DNA of 64,000 nt from Pseudovibrio ascidiaceicola (GTDB lineage: Bacteria; Pseudomonadota; Alphaproteobacteria; Rhizobiales; Stappiaceae). Location: assembly GCF_900114245.1 (NCBI RefSeq), contig NZ_FOSK01000009.1:213219-277218 (forward strand). The letters are read 5' to 3'. Position numbers and translations under genes: made by a program. Below the pieces are notes generated by a model, which saw only the letters and a program-made list of their open reading frames with translations, was not told the DNA's origin and made no database searches. This document shows positions 8,629-16,381 of the stretch, in pieces (position 1 is the stretch's first letter; every line of letters starts with the position of its first letter).

Positions 8629-9786
8629 TTATGCGGTTGCGAAGTATGTGCTGAGGTGAGCTTTCAGCTCCTCAGGTGTTTTGCGTGGCGGTCCATCAGA
8701 GCCACGCTGAATAAGTCTTGCTTCGGCCAGTATCTGCAGCTCCCGGGCAGGCTGACCGCTGATTGCTTTCGTGAGAAGTTCTGCCAGAGTGCCGCCTGCA
8801 AGGACGGGCTCCTGAGCGAAGCTGGTGAGCGGTGGATCAAAATGCTCGCACACAGGCAGGCCGTCATAACCAATAACTGTCACGTCTTCTCCAATCACCA
8901 GGCCATGGCGCCGGATGATTTTGGTGACGCCGATTGCGATAGCGTCTGTCATGCAGATGATGGCTGTGGGCGGGCGGTCCTGACGCAGTAATTGAAGAGC
9001 TGCCTGCTCTCCGCCCGGCTCGTCCAGAGTTGCCTCGGCGATCAGCTGGTCTTCAAAGGCGAGGCCAGCATCTTCTAGTCCCTGGTGAAAGCCTTCGATC
9101 CGCAACCGGCTGAAGTTCATTTGCGGGTTAGACATCACCAGCGCGATGCGGGTGTGGCCTTGCGCAATGACTTTTTTAGCGGCGGCATAGAATGCGGCGT
9201 GATTGTCGATGTCGAACCATGGGTGTTCGCTTTCGCGAGCGGTACGGCCATGGCTGACAAACGGAAACCCCCGGTCCAACAAATAATCCACGCGTGGATC
9301 GTTGGTGGCTGTTCTGGTGAGAACGAAGCCATCGACCTTTTGCGAGGAGATGAGGCGGCGGATTGCCAGAACAGCATCATCCATAGAACTTGCTGTTGTC
9401 ACCAGCAGGTCTTTATCGACTGCGTTGAGTGCGCGGGTCATGCCATCCAGAAACTCAGCGAGAAACGGATCCGCGCCTTTGCCGGGCATGAGCGGTAATA
9501 CGATGCCGAAAGTATCGACACGACCGCGCTTCAAGTTGCGTGCGGTGGAAGAAGGGCGGTAGCCCAGCTCTTCTACGGCTTTGAGCACGCGCTCGCGGGT
9601 CGCTTTGGAAATGTCCGTGTAATTGTTCAGGACGCGGGACACGGTGCCCTTTGCAACGCCTACATGGCGTGCCACGTCTCCAATGGTCACAGATTTTCTC
9701 TGCTGCACATTCTGGTCAGTGATGCTCACAGAATTCCCACCCAATACGTTGTCATCAGATCGCTCCCATTCATGATCTGATTTCAT
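8629..9786 (-). CDS. LacI-family transcriptional regulator, first gene of the sugar operon
   Basis: A repressor with an N-terminal LacI helix-turn-helix (VTIGDVARHVGVAKGTVSRVLN, hinge NLKRGRVDTFGIVLP) and a periplasmic-binding-protein-like sensor domain (for example GFPFVSHGR, TDAIAIGVTKIIRRHG, VTVIGYDGLPVCEHFDPPLTS). It leads the operon and presumably senses its substrate. The start is uncertain. The frame runs up to a TTG at 9801. An ATG at 9786 lacks a ribosome site, while a GTG at 9729 (MSITDQNVQQ) has GGGTGGGA upstream and leaves a more typical 13 residues before the HTH. The three operators directly upstream make autoregulation likely. Confidence 0.9.
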   Translation of the reverse strand: MKSDHEWERSDDNVLGGNSVSITDQNVQQRKSVTIGDVARHVGVAKGTVSRVLNNYTDISKATRERVLKAVEELGYRPSSTARNLKRGRVDTFGIVLPLMPGKGADPFLAEFLDGMTRALNAVDKDLLVTTASSMDDAVLAIRRLISSQKVDGFVLTRTATNDPRVDYLLDRGFPFVSHGRTARESEHPWFDIDNHAAFYAAAKKVIAQGHTRIALVMSNPQMNFSRLRIEGFHQGLEDAGLAFEDQLIAEATLDEPGGEQAALQLLRQDRPPTAIICMTDAIAIGVTKIIRRHGLVIGEDVTVIGYDGLPVCEHFDPPLTSFAQEPVLAGGTLAELLTKAISGQPARELQILAEARLIQRGSDGPPRKTPEELKAHLSTYFATA

Positions 9787-9799
9787 CGATGATGCTTGC

Positions 9800-9855
9800 A
9801 AAACCGATTTTGGAAGTCAACAAAATCGGTTTTGCTAACTCCGAAATCGGTTTTG
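9800..9855. promoter_or_regulatory. Three phased LacI-type operators
   Basis: Three near-identical boxes with a central CG lie just upstream of the lacI-type gene: AAAACCGATTTT (9800-9811), CAAAATCGGTTTTG (9821-9834) and GAAATCGGTTTTG (9843-9855). Their centres are 22 and 21 bp apart, about two helical turns. A weaker partial copy (AAACCGAAAC, 9857-9866) follows. This fits the AAAnCGnTTT consensus of LacI-family proteins. The natural ligand-bearing regulator is the product of 8629-9786. Confidence 0.8.
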
Positions 9856-10004
9856 TAAACCGAAACACAAAGTTTTTTCGAGAGAGGGTTTCGGGTGGTT
9901 TCGGTGAGCGAAACTTAGCCAAAAAAAAAGTTTGGCGGAGTTGGGGACAACTTGGTGTGAGCGGGCTGTATGCGGTGAAACTGTTCGTTTCCGGAGTGAG
10001 AGGT

Positions 10005-10097
10005 TCCTTTTAAAAGGACTCAGAAGCTCGATTGAAGACTAGGTCAAAGAGATAGGTTGCCCATTAGGTCAACTAGAAATAGCTTCTTTAAACGAAG
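10005..10097. promoter_or_regulatory. Two palindromes upstream of the HxlR gene
   Basis: TCCTTTTAAAAGGA (10005-10018) is a perfect 14-bp palindrome. CTTCTTTAAACGAAG (10083-10097) is a 15-bp palindrome with one mismatched pair, 27 bp before the regulator's ATG at 10124. Either could be an operator, for HxlR itself in the case of the second. This is placement-based inference. Confidence 0.4.
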
Positions 10098-10123
10098 TTA
10101 AATTGAAAGTACCGGAGCCGGGA

Positions 10124-10636
10124 ATGAGTGGAGCGCGACGAAGCTTTGCAGGTGTTGACTGTGCGGTTGCTCAAGCGATCGAGCAAATGGGTGATCCATG
10201 GATCCTGCTTATCCTGAGATGTCAGTTTCAGGGCATCAAGCGCTTTGATGACTTTCAGGGGCATTTGCAAATCTCCACCAGTGTGCTGACAGACCGACTA
10301 AGGCGTCTGGTTCAGGCCGGTTTGCTGCGGAAGGAACAGGATCAGCAGGATAAGCGCGGAACGGTCTATCTGCTCACCGAGAAGGGTATGGACTTCTATC
10401 CAGTTATGATTGCGCTGCACCAATGGAGTGAGCGCTGGGAAGCTCGTGAAGGCGGACCGAGACTGGAATTGCTGGACAAGCAAAGCGGAGAGCCTGTGCG
10501 TAATGTGCGTGTGCTTTCGCAAGACTACAGAGAATTGAGTGCCCGGGATGTTCTGGCTCTGGTTGATGACCAGAGTGGTGAGATGATGCAGGACATTCAG
10601 GAGAGATTGAAGCGTCGGAGAGGTGATGCTGCCTGA
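10124..10636 (+). CDS. HxlR-family winged-helix regulator
   Basis: A 170-residue HxlR/MarR-type DNA-binding protein. The HxlR core is clear: VDCAVAQAIEQMGDPWILLI, then FDDFQGHLQISTSVLTDRLRRL (recognition region) and the wing GTVYLLTEKG. The Cys in VDCAV is at the position often used as a redox or electrophile sensor in HxlR proteins; sensing here is inference. The frame opens at a TTG at 10103, but the ATG at 10124 has CGGAG correctly placed. The nitronate monooxygenase gene follows 50 bp later on the same strand and is the obvious target or operon partner. Confidence 0.88.
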   Translation: MSGARRSFAGVDCAVAQAIEQMGDPWILLILRCQFQGIKRFDDFQGHLQISTSVLTDRLRRLVQAGLLRKEQDQQDKRGTVYLLTEKGMDFYPVMIALHQWSERWEAREGGPRLELLDKQSGEPVRNVRVLSQDYRELSARDVLALVDDQSGEMMQDIQERLKRRRGDAA

Positions 10637-10686
10637 TTTTGAGATCAAACAAGCAGCAGATTAAATTGTAAGGGAGTGTGTTTGAA

Positions 10687-11676
10687 ATGGCTTTGCCAAA
10701 TATTTTAAAGAATAAGTTGCGTCTGCCAGTTGTTGGCAGTCCTTTGTTTATCATCAGTAATCCTGATCTTGTGATTGCCCAGTGTAAGGCGGGGATTGTT
10801 GGTTCGTTCCCGGCACTGAATGCCCGCCCGCAGGAAAAGCTGGAAGAGTGGCTGATCCAGATTACGGAAGAGCTGGCAGCTTATGATGCGGCTAATCCTG
10901 ACAAACCTTCAGCTCCGTTTGCTGTGAACCAAATTGTGCACCGTTCCAACGATCGCCTGCAGCATGATGTTGAGCTTTGTGTGAAGTACAAGGTGCCAAT
11001 CGTGATTACCTCTCTTGGGGCACGCCCAGAGGTGTTTGATGCGGTTCATTCCTATGGTGGCATCGTGTTGCACGACATCATCACCAACACTCATGCACAT
11101 AAGGCGGTTGAGAAAGGCGCGGACGGTTTGATCGCAGTGGCAGCAGGGGCCGGTGGTCATGCAGGCACAACATCGCCGTTTGCACTTATTCAGGAAATCC
11201 GTGAATGGTATGATGGGCCGCTTCTGCTTTCAGGCAGCATCAGCACTGGCAAGTCTATTCTTGCATCACAGGTGATGGGTGCTGATCTGGCTTACATCGG
11301 GTCTGCGTTTATTGCGACTGAGGAAGCAAATGCTCAGCAGGCCTATAAGCAGATGATCGTTGATAGCGGTGCAGAGGATATTGTTTATTCCAACCTGTTT
11401 ACCGGCGTGCATGGCAACTATCTGAAGCCATCCATTGAGCAGGCAGGAATGGACCCGAGCAATCTGCCGGAAGGCGATCTGAAGACCATGGACTTTCACA
11501 GTGCTGACAAGGGAAAGCCGAAGAGCTGGAAAGAGATTTGGGGCTGCGGTCAGGGCATTGGTGCGGTGAAAACCATCGGCAGCACTGGCGATCTGGTTGC
11601 ACGATTGTCGTCAGAGTATGATGCCGCTCGCAAAGCGGTGACGGAACAGGCCTCTGTACTGGAGCCGGCTGAGTAA
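10687..11676 (+). CDS. Nitronate monooxygenase (2-nitropropane dioxygenase family)
   Basis: An FMN-dependent TIM-barrel enzyme that oxidises alkyl nitronates such as propionate-3-nitronate, releasing nitrite; it protects against these toxins. Class I-like features are LRLPVVGSPLFIISNPDLV, a GIVGSFPALNARP block, PIVITSLGARPEVFDAV, the flavin-phosphate region GADGLIAVAAGAGGHAG, and LLSGSISTGKSILASQVMGADLAYIGSAF. It has 329 residues, a normal length. AGGGAG at 10671-10676 is too close to the GTG at 10678, so the ATG at 10687 is the likely start. The gene ends in a clear terminator. Confidence 0.9.
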   Translation: MALPNILKNKLRLPVVGSPLFIISNPDLVIAQCKAGIVGSFPALNARPQEKLEEWLIQITEELAAYDAANPDKPSAPFAVNQIVHRSNDRLQHDVELCVKYKVPIVITSLGARPEVFDAVHSYGGIVLHDIITNTHAHKAVEKGADGLIAVAAGAGGHAGTTSPFALIQEIREWYDGPLLLSGSISTGKSILASQVMGADLAYIGSAFIATEEANAQQAYKQMIVDSGAEDIVYSNLFTGVHGNYLKPSIEQAGMDPSNLPEGDLKTMDFHSADKGKPKSWKEIWGCGQGIGAVKTIGSTGDLVARLSSEYDAARKAVTEQASVLEPAE

Positions 11677-11740
11677 GCTGGTCTTGCGTGGTGGTTTGCG
11701 TGATACCGGCAAGCCAGCTCGATATTGATACATAATACAA

Positions 11741-11770
11741 GGCTGCTGGGTTTGGCTCAGCAGCCTTTTC
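11741..11770 (+). terminator. Terminator after the nitronate monooxygenase gene
   Basis: The stem GGCTGCTG (11741-11748) with CAGCAGCC (11758-11765) is followed by TTTTCTTTC. It closes the hxlR-type/monooxygenase unit. Confidence 0.85.
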
Positions 11771-11853
11771 TTTCACATCTGTGCGCATGTTTCGTCCTTA
11801 TCAATGTCCTGCCATGTTTTTGTAGAGGCGGGACCAAACAAGAAGGAAGAAAA

Positions 11854-12231
11854 ATGCGTATCTTTTGGTGTCTCGGCCTTTTACTGGCCGTTCCTTTCAT
11901 GGTTGCCTCTGAAGGCTATGCTCAGGGGAGTTCCAATCAGGTCACTCCACCCATGACACAGTATTGTAACCGTGGTGATGTGCTGTATGCGGATGGAAGC
12001 AGTGCAGACGGTCCTATGCCGATGATCAAATGCGGTCAAAACTCGCTGGTTTATCAACGCACCAACCTGAGTTTTCCGCTGTCCGTTGTCTCGAATGGCA
12101 AGTTGTCCGTGGGCAATGCAAACGGTGCTTGTCAGAGTGCGAAAGCTGTTGGTGCGGATGCAATCGTCAGTAACATCCAATCTCTTTGCAATACGACACT
12201 GTGGCCGAACTCTTGCGCCAAGTGTAATTGA
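11854..12231 (+). CDS. Small secreted cysteine-containing protein, unknown function
   Basis: A 125-residue protein I do not recognise. It has a signal peptide (MRIFWCLGLLLAVPFMVAS, cleavage after GYAQ). Its mature part has six cysteines (in TQYCNRG, IKCGQ, GACQSA, SLCNT and the terminal SCAKCN), suggesting a disulfide-bonded periplasmic or secreted domain. The longer open frame from 11725 has no ribosome site, whereas AAGGAAGA precedes the ATG at 11854. It stands alone between a terminator and the repeats upstream of the NSS gene. Confidence 0.65.
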   Translation: MRIFWCLGLLLAVPFMVASEGYAQGSSNQVTPPMTQYCNRGDVLYADGSSADGPMPMIKCGQNSLVYQRTNLSFPLSVVSNGKLSVGNANGACQSAKAVGADAIVSNIQSLCNTTLWPNSCAKCN

Positions 12232-12249
12232 GTGTAAGATATATCACTG

Positions 12250-12340
12250 GTAGTATTGGTTGCTATATGCCTAAAGTAATCAATACTACTTATCTTGTTG
12301 AGTTAATCTCACCAAATGCCGCGTAGTAATCAGTATTACA
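12250..12340. repeat. Inverted and direct repeats upstream of the first NSS gene
   Basis: GTAGTATTGGTT (12250-12261) is mirrored by AATCAATACTAC (12278-12289) with one mismatch. The right arm lies in AGTAATCAATACTACT (12275-12290), repeated imperfectly as AGTAATCAGTATTACA (12325-12340), exactly 50 bp further on. Placement in the 266-bp gap before the transporter suggests regulator-binding sites. The first pair could also fold as a terminator for the small secreted gene, though no T run follows. Confidence 0.45.
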
Positions 12341-12497
12341 TTTTTATGAGCATCGTGACACCTGATGGTCATATATGAGAAACTCTGTTGCATAAAAGAG
12401 GTGTATCTCTAGCGTTATATTGCTAGAATCGGGCAACTTGTGAAAGTTGATTTCAAAAATACACTTAAGCAAAATCAACAAGAATGGCTTAGGTCAC

Positions 12498-13832
12498 ATG
12501 CAACGAGAGCATTGGGGAAGTCGTATCGGCTTCATTCTGGCTGCTGCAGGTTCAGCGGTTGGATTAGGTAATATCTGGAAATTTCCATATTTGGTTGGCG
12601 CGCAAGGCGGCGGGGCGTTCCTTGTTGTCTATATTGGGTTTTTGATTGCAATCGGTTTGTGCGTGATGATTGCTGAGATTGCGCTGGGCCGTCAGGCTCA
12701 GGCCAACCCATTCAGCGCGTTCCGACGTGTTGGCGGCACAGGCTGGTCGGTCTTCGGTCTCATGGCGGTTCTGACCGCGTTTCTTATTCTGTCGTTTTAT
12801 TCCGTTGTTGGTGGCTGGACCATCGCTTACGTGGTTAAGACAATCACGGGTGGCTTCTCCGGCTATTCCGGTGCGGAATTTGAGGGACACTTTGGCGCGC
12901 TGGTGACAGACGCAGTCGAGCCGATCATTTATCACGCTGCCTTTATGGCGATTGGCGTGGTGATCGTGATCAACGGCATTTCCGGCGGCATCGAGAAGGC
13001 ATCTAAGATTATGATGCCTCTTTTGTTTGTTCTGCTGGCTTTGCTGGTTATCCGGTCTCTTACTCTTGATGGGGCAATGGCAGGTGTTGAGTACTTCCTC
13101 GTTCCTGACTGGTCTCACCTGAATGCAGACATGGTTGCCGCGGCTCTGGGGCAGGCGTTCTTCACGCTGTCTCTGGGTATGGGTGCTTTGATCACTTATG
13201 GTTCTTATCTGGGTAACAAAGAGAGCATTCCAAATGCAGCCCTTTGGGTTGTGGGTCTTGATTTGCTGGTCGCCGTTCTGGCTGGCTTCCTTATTCTGCC
13301 AGCTGTGTTTGCGTTCAACATGGATCCGGCTGCAGGCCCAGGACTGACCTTCATCACACTGCCAGCTATCTTTGCTGAACTGCCATTTGGCATGTTCATT
13401 CAGCTTTGCTTCTTCGTGCTGCTGTTTGTGGCTGCGATCACCTCAGCGATCTCCTTGCTGCAGGTCGTGGTTGCGTTCATCTGCGAAGAGTTCAACGTTG
13501 GCCGTAAGGCGGCCACCATCTGGGTTGGCATTGTGATCTTCCTGTTTGGTGTTCCAAGTTCTCTGGCGCTGGGCGTGTGGGGCGATATCACGTTCTTCGA
13601 GCTGAACATCTTCGACTTCCTCGGCTACCTCACTGACAACTACTTCCTGCCACTTGGTGCGATTGCGACCTGTCTGGTTGCTGGTTGGGTGAGCTATGAC
13701 AAGTTTGCTGCGGAAGTAACCAATAACGGTGAGCGTCCATTTGCTTATCTGACAGCTTGGAAGTGGATGTGCCGTGTGGTTGCACCGCTTGCGATCATCT
13801 GGGTGATGGTCCATTCCATCTTCGGAGCATAA
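12498..13832 (+). CDS. Sodium-dependent NSS/SNF-family transporter, copy 1
   Basis: A 444-residue inner-membrane symporter of the neurotransmitter:sodium family; bacterial members import amino acids or related amines with Na+. Diagnostic TM1 block: GSAVGLGNIWKFPYL, with the Na+/substrate unwound helix, preceded by REHWGSRIGFILAAA. Other family stretches are SFYSVVGGWTIAYV, LGQAFFTLSLGMGALITYGSY and AGPGLTFITLPAIF. Around 11 hydrophobic helices are visible. The frame opens upstream at 12447, but the ATG at 12498 gives the same N-terminus and length as the paralogue at 14561. The substrate cannot be read from sequence. Confidence 0.92.
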   Translation: MQREHWGSRIGFILAAAGSAVGLGNIWKFPYLVGAQGGGAFLVVYIGFLIAIGLCVMIAEIALGRQAQANPFSAFRRVGGTGWSVFGLMAVLTAFLILSFYSVVGGWTIAYVVKTITGGFSGYSGAEFEGHFGALVTDAVEPIIYHAAFMAIGVVIVINGISGGIEKASKIMMPLLFVLLALLVIRSLTLDGAMAGVEYFLVPDWSHLNADMVAAALGQAFFTLSLGMGALITYGSYLGNKESIPNAALWVVGLDLLVAVLAGFLILPAVFAFNMDPAAGPGLTFITLPAIFAELPFGMFIQLCFFVLLFVAAITSAISLLQVVVAFICEEFNVGRKAATIWVGIVIFLFGVPSSLALGVWGDITFFELNIFDFLGYLTDNYFLPLGAIATCLVAGWVSYDKFAAEVTNNGERPFAYLTAWKWMCRVVAPLAIIWVMVHSIFGA

Positions 13833-13852
13833 AGCTTCACTCAAAAACAATG

Positions 13853-13884
13853 AAAAGGCCGCCAGTTCTGGTGGCCTTTTTTAA
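13853..13884 (+). terminator. Terminator after NSS copy 1
   Basis: AAAAGGCCGCCAG (13853-13865) pairs with CTGGTGGCCTTTT (13868-13880), leaving only a 2-nt loop unless the closing pairs open, and is followed by further T residues. Confidence 0.8.
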
Positions 13885-13940
13885 TGCTGTTTTATGGTCG
13901 TCCGTAGTTTGACTTAATCTAGGCCGGAAGAGGGAGGACA

Positions 13941-14126
13941 ATGCTCCTGTTGGGCATAGTCCCTTCACCCGAGATGGTCTTGATAAGGAACAAGGTTATG
14001 TTGAGGCAGCTGAAGCGCTACTGGGTGCATTCCATGAATGCCAGATTGCCGCGTGAGATGGTATGTCTGGACGAAGAAAAGCAGGCCAGATATCGCAGTG
14101 TAAGGGGACGTTGGCCTCAAGAATAA
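13941..14126 (+). CDS. Possible small basic protein (61 aa)
   Basis: An open frame with AGGGAGGA directly before its ATG and a hairpin plus terminator just past its stop, so the unit looks transcribed and translated. The product is rich in Arg/Lys and Met (LRQLKRYWVHSMNARLPREM, then CLDEEKQARYRSVRGRWPQE). The spacing of its Leu/Asp residues faintly recalls DUF1127-type small proteins, but the DIGL core is missing. It could instead be a structured RNA. I assign no function. Confidence 0.35.
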   Translation: MLLLGIVPSPEMVLIRNKVMLRQLKRYWVHSMNARLPREMVCLDEEKQARYRSVRGRWPQE

Positions 14127-14181
14127 GGCCTTATCACCGTCCCAACGAGAGAAAGAAGCACCGTTTGAGCGGTGCTTTTTT
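14105..14181 (+). terminator. Two stacked hairpins ending in a terminator
   Basis: A two-level hairpin, GGGACG (14105-14110)/CGTCCC (14138-14143) enclosing GGCCT/AGGCC, covers the stop codon of the small ORF. A classic terminator follows: AAGCACCG (14156-14163) with CGGTGCTT (14170-14177) and a T run. It ends a short transcript between the two NSS genes. Confidence 0.75.
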
Positions 14182-14560
14182 GTGTCCGAACTGTGTTGGT
14201 GCGGGGCATGATGAGAGCCTGCGACGAAAAAACTTGTGGGCTGCATGTGGTGGCAGGAAGTTGCGCTTCTGTCGCGTGGTTAATGCAATAAATGATATAA
14301 TAAGCCAATATTTATGTATTTAATGGTGGGTTTTGTAGTTTGCTGGCAAAATATGGGTGTATGTGACTATATTTTTAATTCACCCATTAAGTGCAGCTGT
14401 CAAAAACCTATATTTTTTGAGGTAAGTGAAATTACCTGCGACAATCTGTCAGGTCAACAAGGCTAAAGATTTCATCAAAAGAGCTGGAACAACGAATTCA
14501 TTTCAAGCTTTCGCGCTTGATTGAAACAAACCATCACATGTTGATCGGCAATAACAAAAA
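14182..14560. other. Intergenic region upstream of NSS copy 2
   Basis: A 379-bp AT-rich stretch without a convincing gene. It holds small inverted repeats (ATGGGTG near 14353 with CACCCAT near 14382; GGTAA with TTACC near 14420-14436) that could be operator or RNA structure. I see no tRNA or known riboswitch pattern. Confidence 0.35.
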
Positions 14561-15895
14561 ATGAAACGTGAGCAATGGGGAAGCCGCTTTGGCTTCATTA
14601 TGGCTGCTGCAGGGTCTGCGGTCGGTCTTGGTAACATCTGGAAATTTCCATACCTGGCAGGCACACAGGGCGGTGGCGCCTTTTTGGTGGTCTATCTTGT
14701 CATCATGGCTACGATCGGCGCAGCACTGATCATGGCAGAGATTGCCATTGGTCGTTCAGCGAAGATGAATCCTGTTGGTGCGTTCCGCGCGCTGGGTGGC
14801 CGCTTGTGGTCAGTTACGGGTGTGATTGGGGTGATCACGGGGTTCCTGATCCTATCCTTCTACTCCGTTGTTGGCGGTTGGACGATCGCATATCTGGTGA
14901 AGAGTATCGCTGGCACCATTGAATCTGCACAGCCTGAGCTTTTGGAAGCCCAGTTTGGTGGTCTGGTCTCTGCTGTATGGGAGCCAATCTTCTATCACGG
15001 TGCATTCATGGTGTTGACCATGGGTATAGTGATTGCAGGGGTGGCCCAGGGTATTGAGCGCTCTGTTAAAGTCCTGATGCCATTGCTGTTTATTCTGCTG
15101 ATGGTTCTGGTGGTTCGCAGTGTGACCCTGCCGGGTGCATGGGAAGGTATTGAGTTCTTCCTCGTCCCTGACTGGTCACAGGTGAATGGCGAGATGCTGC
15201 GCGCAGCTCTTGGTCAGGCGTTCTTCAGCTTGTCTTTGGGCATGGGCGCGATGATCACCTACGGTTCTTATCTGGACAAAGATGCTGACATCCCGAATGC
15301 GTCCTGCTGGGTGGTGTTCCTCGCGGCATTGGTTGGTGTGCTGGGTGGCCTGCTGGTTCTGCCTGCCGTGTTTGCCTTCGGCATGGATCCAGGTGCTGGT
15401 CCGGGCCTCACCTTCATCACTCTGCCAGCTGTGTTTGGTGAGATGATTGGCGGCTACCTGTTCCAGATCATCTTCTTTGCCATGCTATTGATTGCAGCTC
15501 TGACCTCTTCCATCTCTTTGTTGGCTATTCCGGTGGCTTACTTCGCAGAGGAATACGGCATTGAGCGCAAGTGGTCTGCCATTGTGGTGGGCATTGTGAT
15601 CTTCCTGATCGGTGTACCATGTTCACTGGCTCTGGGTGTCTGGGGTGAGTACAAGCTGTTCGGCATGAACTTCTTCGATCTGATGGTCTATGCCGTTGAC
15701 AATTACACCCTGCCAATCGGCGGTATTCTGACCTCCCTGTTTGCTGGCTGGGTCGTGCTTGAGAAAATGGGCAAAGAGTTGAGCAATGACGGTTCTTTGA
15801 CCTTCAAGTGGATGGGAGCCTTCACATGGATCATGCGGATCGTGGCTCCATTGGCTGTTGTCTGGGTGATGCTGAGTGGTTTGCTGGGCAGCTGA
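14561..15895 (+). CDS. Sodium-dependent NSS/SNF-family transporter, copy 2
   Basis: A second 444-residue NSS transporter, clearly paralogous to the one at 12498. It shares REQWGSRFGFIMAAAGSAVG, GNIWKFPYL, SFYSVVGGWTIAYL, LGQAFFSLSLGMGAMITYGS and AGPGLTFITLPAVF. The ribosome site is weak (only A-rich sequence before the ATG). The two genes are not one transcript, since two terminators and about 700 bp separate them. The divergence is mostly conservative, so the two may take different but related Na+-coupled substrates. Confidence 0.92.
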   Translation: MKREQWGSRFGFIMAAAGSAVGLGNIWKFPYLAGTQGGGAFLVVYLVIMATIGAALIMAEIAIGRSAKMNPVGAFRALGGRLWSVTGVIGVITGFLILSFYSVVGGWTIAYLVKSIAGTIESAQPELLEAQFGGLVSAVWEPIFYHGAFMVLTMGIVIAGVAQGIERSVKVLMPLLFILLMVLVVRSVTLPGAWEGIEFFLVPDWSQVNGEMLRAALGQAFFSLSLGMGAMITYGSYLDKDADIPNASCWVVFLAALVGVLGGLLVLPAVFAFGMDPGAGPGLTFITLPAVFGEMIGGYLFQIIFFAMLLIAALTSSISLLAIPVAYFAEEYGIERKWSAIVVGIVIFLIGVPCSLALGVWGEYKLFGMNFFDLMVYAVDNYTLPIGGILTSLFAGWVVLEKMGKELSNDGSLTFKWMGAFTWIMRIVAPLAVVWVMLSGLLGS

Positions 15896-15921
15896 TACAG
15901 CTGACATTTTTGAAAACAAAA

Positions 15922-15953
15922 AAACACCCCGATCAGAAATGGTCGGGGTGTTT
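15922..15953. terminator. Bidirectional terminator between NSS copy 2 and the His-rich gene
   Basis: A 13-bp stem (15922-15934 with 15941-15953, one G-T pair) lies between convergent genes. On the minus strand it is followed by a long T run (A tract at 15915-15924 on the plus strand), so it is strongest for the His-rich gene; on the plus strand only TTT follows. Confidence 0.75.
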
Positions 15954-15976
15954 GCGTAGGAACTTCCAGTTAGAGA

Positions 15977-16255
15977 TCAATGCTCGTCTTTTTTGTGATG
16001 CTCTCTGGTGTGTTCTTTATGGTCATGCATTTTGGTGTGGTGGTGGCTATCGTCCGAGTGGCTCTTGCCAGGGCGGTGCTTATGCGGGTGTTTGTGGCCC
16101 TCCGGATCACCTCCATGTTGGGTCTCGGGATGGCTTTTTTGGCCGCGCTCGTACTCCTGACGATCTTTGTTATGTTTATGCTCATGATCATCGTCATAGC
16201 GACGCGCCATTTTTTCCTTGGTATGGGCTGATGTGTTTTGCTGTTTTTCTGTCAT
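15977..16255 (-). CDS. Histidine-rich small protein, probable metal binder
   Basis: A 92-residue soluble, very hydrophilic protein with about 20 histidines (22%), plus many Lys, Asp and Glu. Clusters include DDDHEHKHNKD, HKHPHKHRPG, HSDDSHHHTKMHDH and the end REHHKKDEH. No signal peptide, membrane segment or known catalytic motif is visible. GGGGAAG precedes the ATG at 16255 and a terminator follows the stop, which supports a real gene. Such His tracts usually bind Ni, Zn, Co or Cu for storage or buffering; that is inference. No nickel or cobalt enzyme lies next to it. Confidence 0.7.
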   Translation of the reverse strand: MTEKQQNTSAHTKEKMARRYDDDHEHKHNKDRQEYERGQKSHPETQHGGDPEGHKHPHKHRPGKSHSDDSHHHTKMHDHKEHTREHHKKDEH

Positions 16256-16381
16256 CGCTTCCCCGCAGAATTATTGCAGTTTCTGTTCTACCATACTGGC
16301 CATGGCTGGCTTTGACGCGGTGTGATGATAGTTATCGAAAGCTGAGAGGTTGCCCCAAATTTCGACTTAAGTTTACCTGGG

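Noticed and set aside
13920..14181. A 6S RNA or RNase P RNA between the NSS genes
   Set aside because: The ends do not pair into the 6S rod and the RNase P consensus core is absent; only the hairpins and terminator are supported.
15980..16231. Hydrophobic plus-strand frame opposite the His-rich gene
   Set aside because: It is the antisense of repeated His codons (giving Met/Val/Leu). The minus frame has the ribosome site and terminator.
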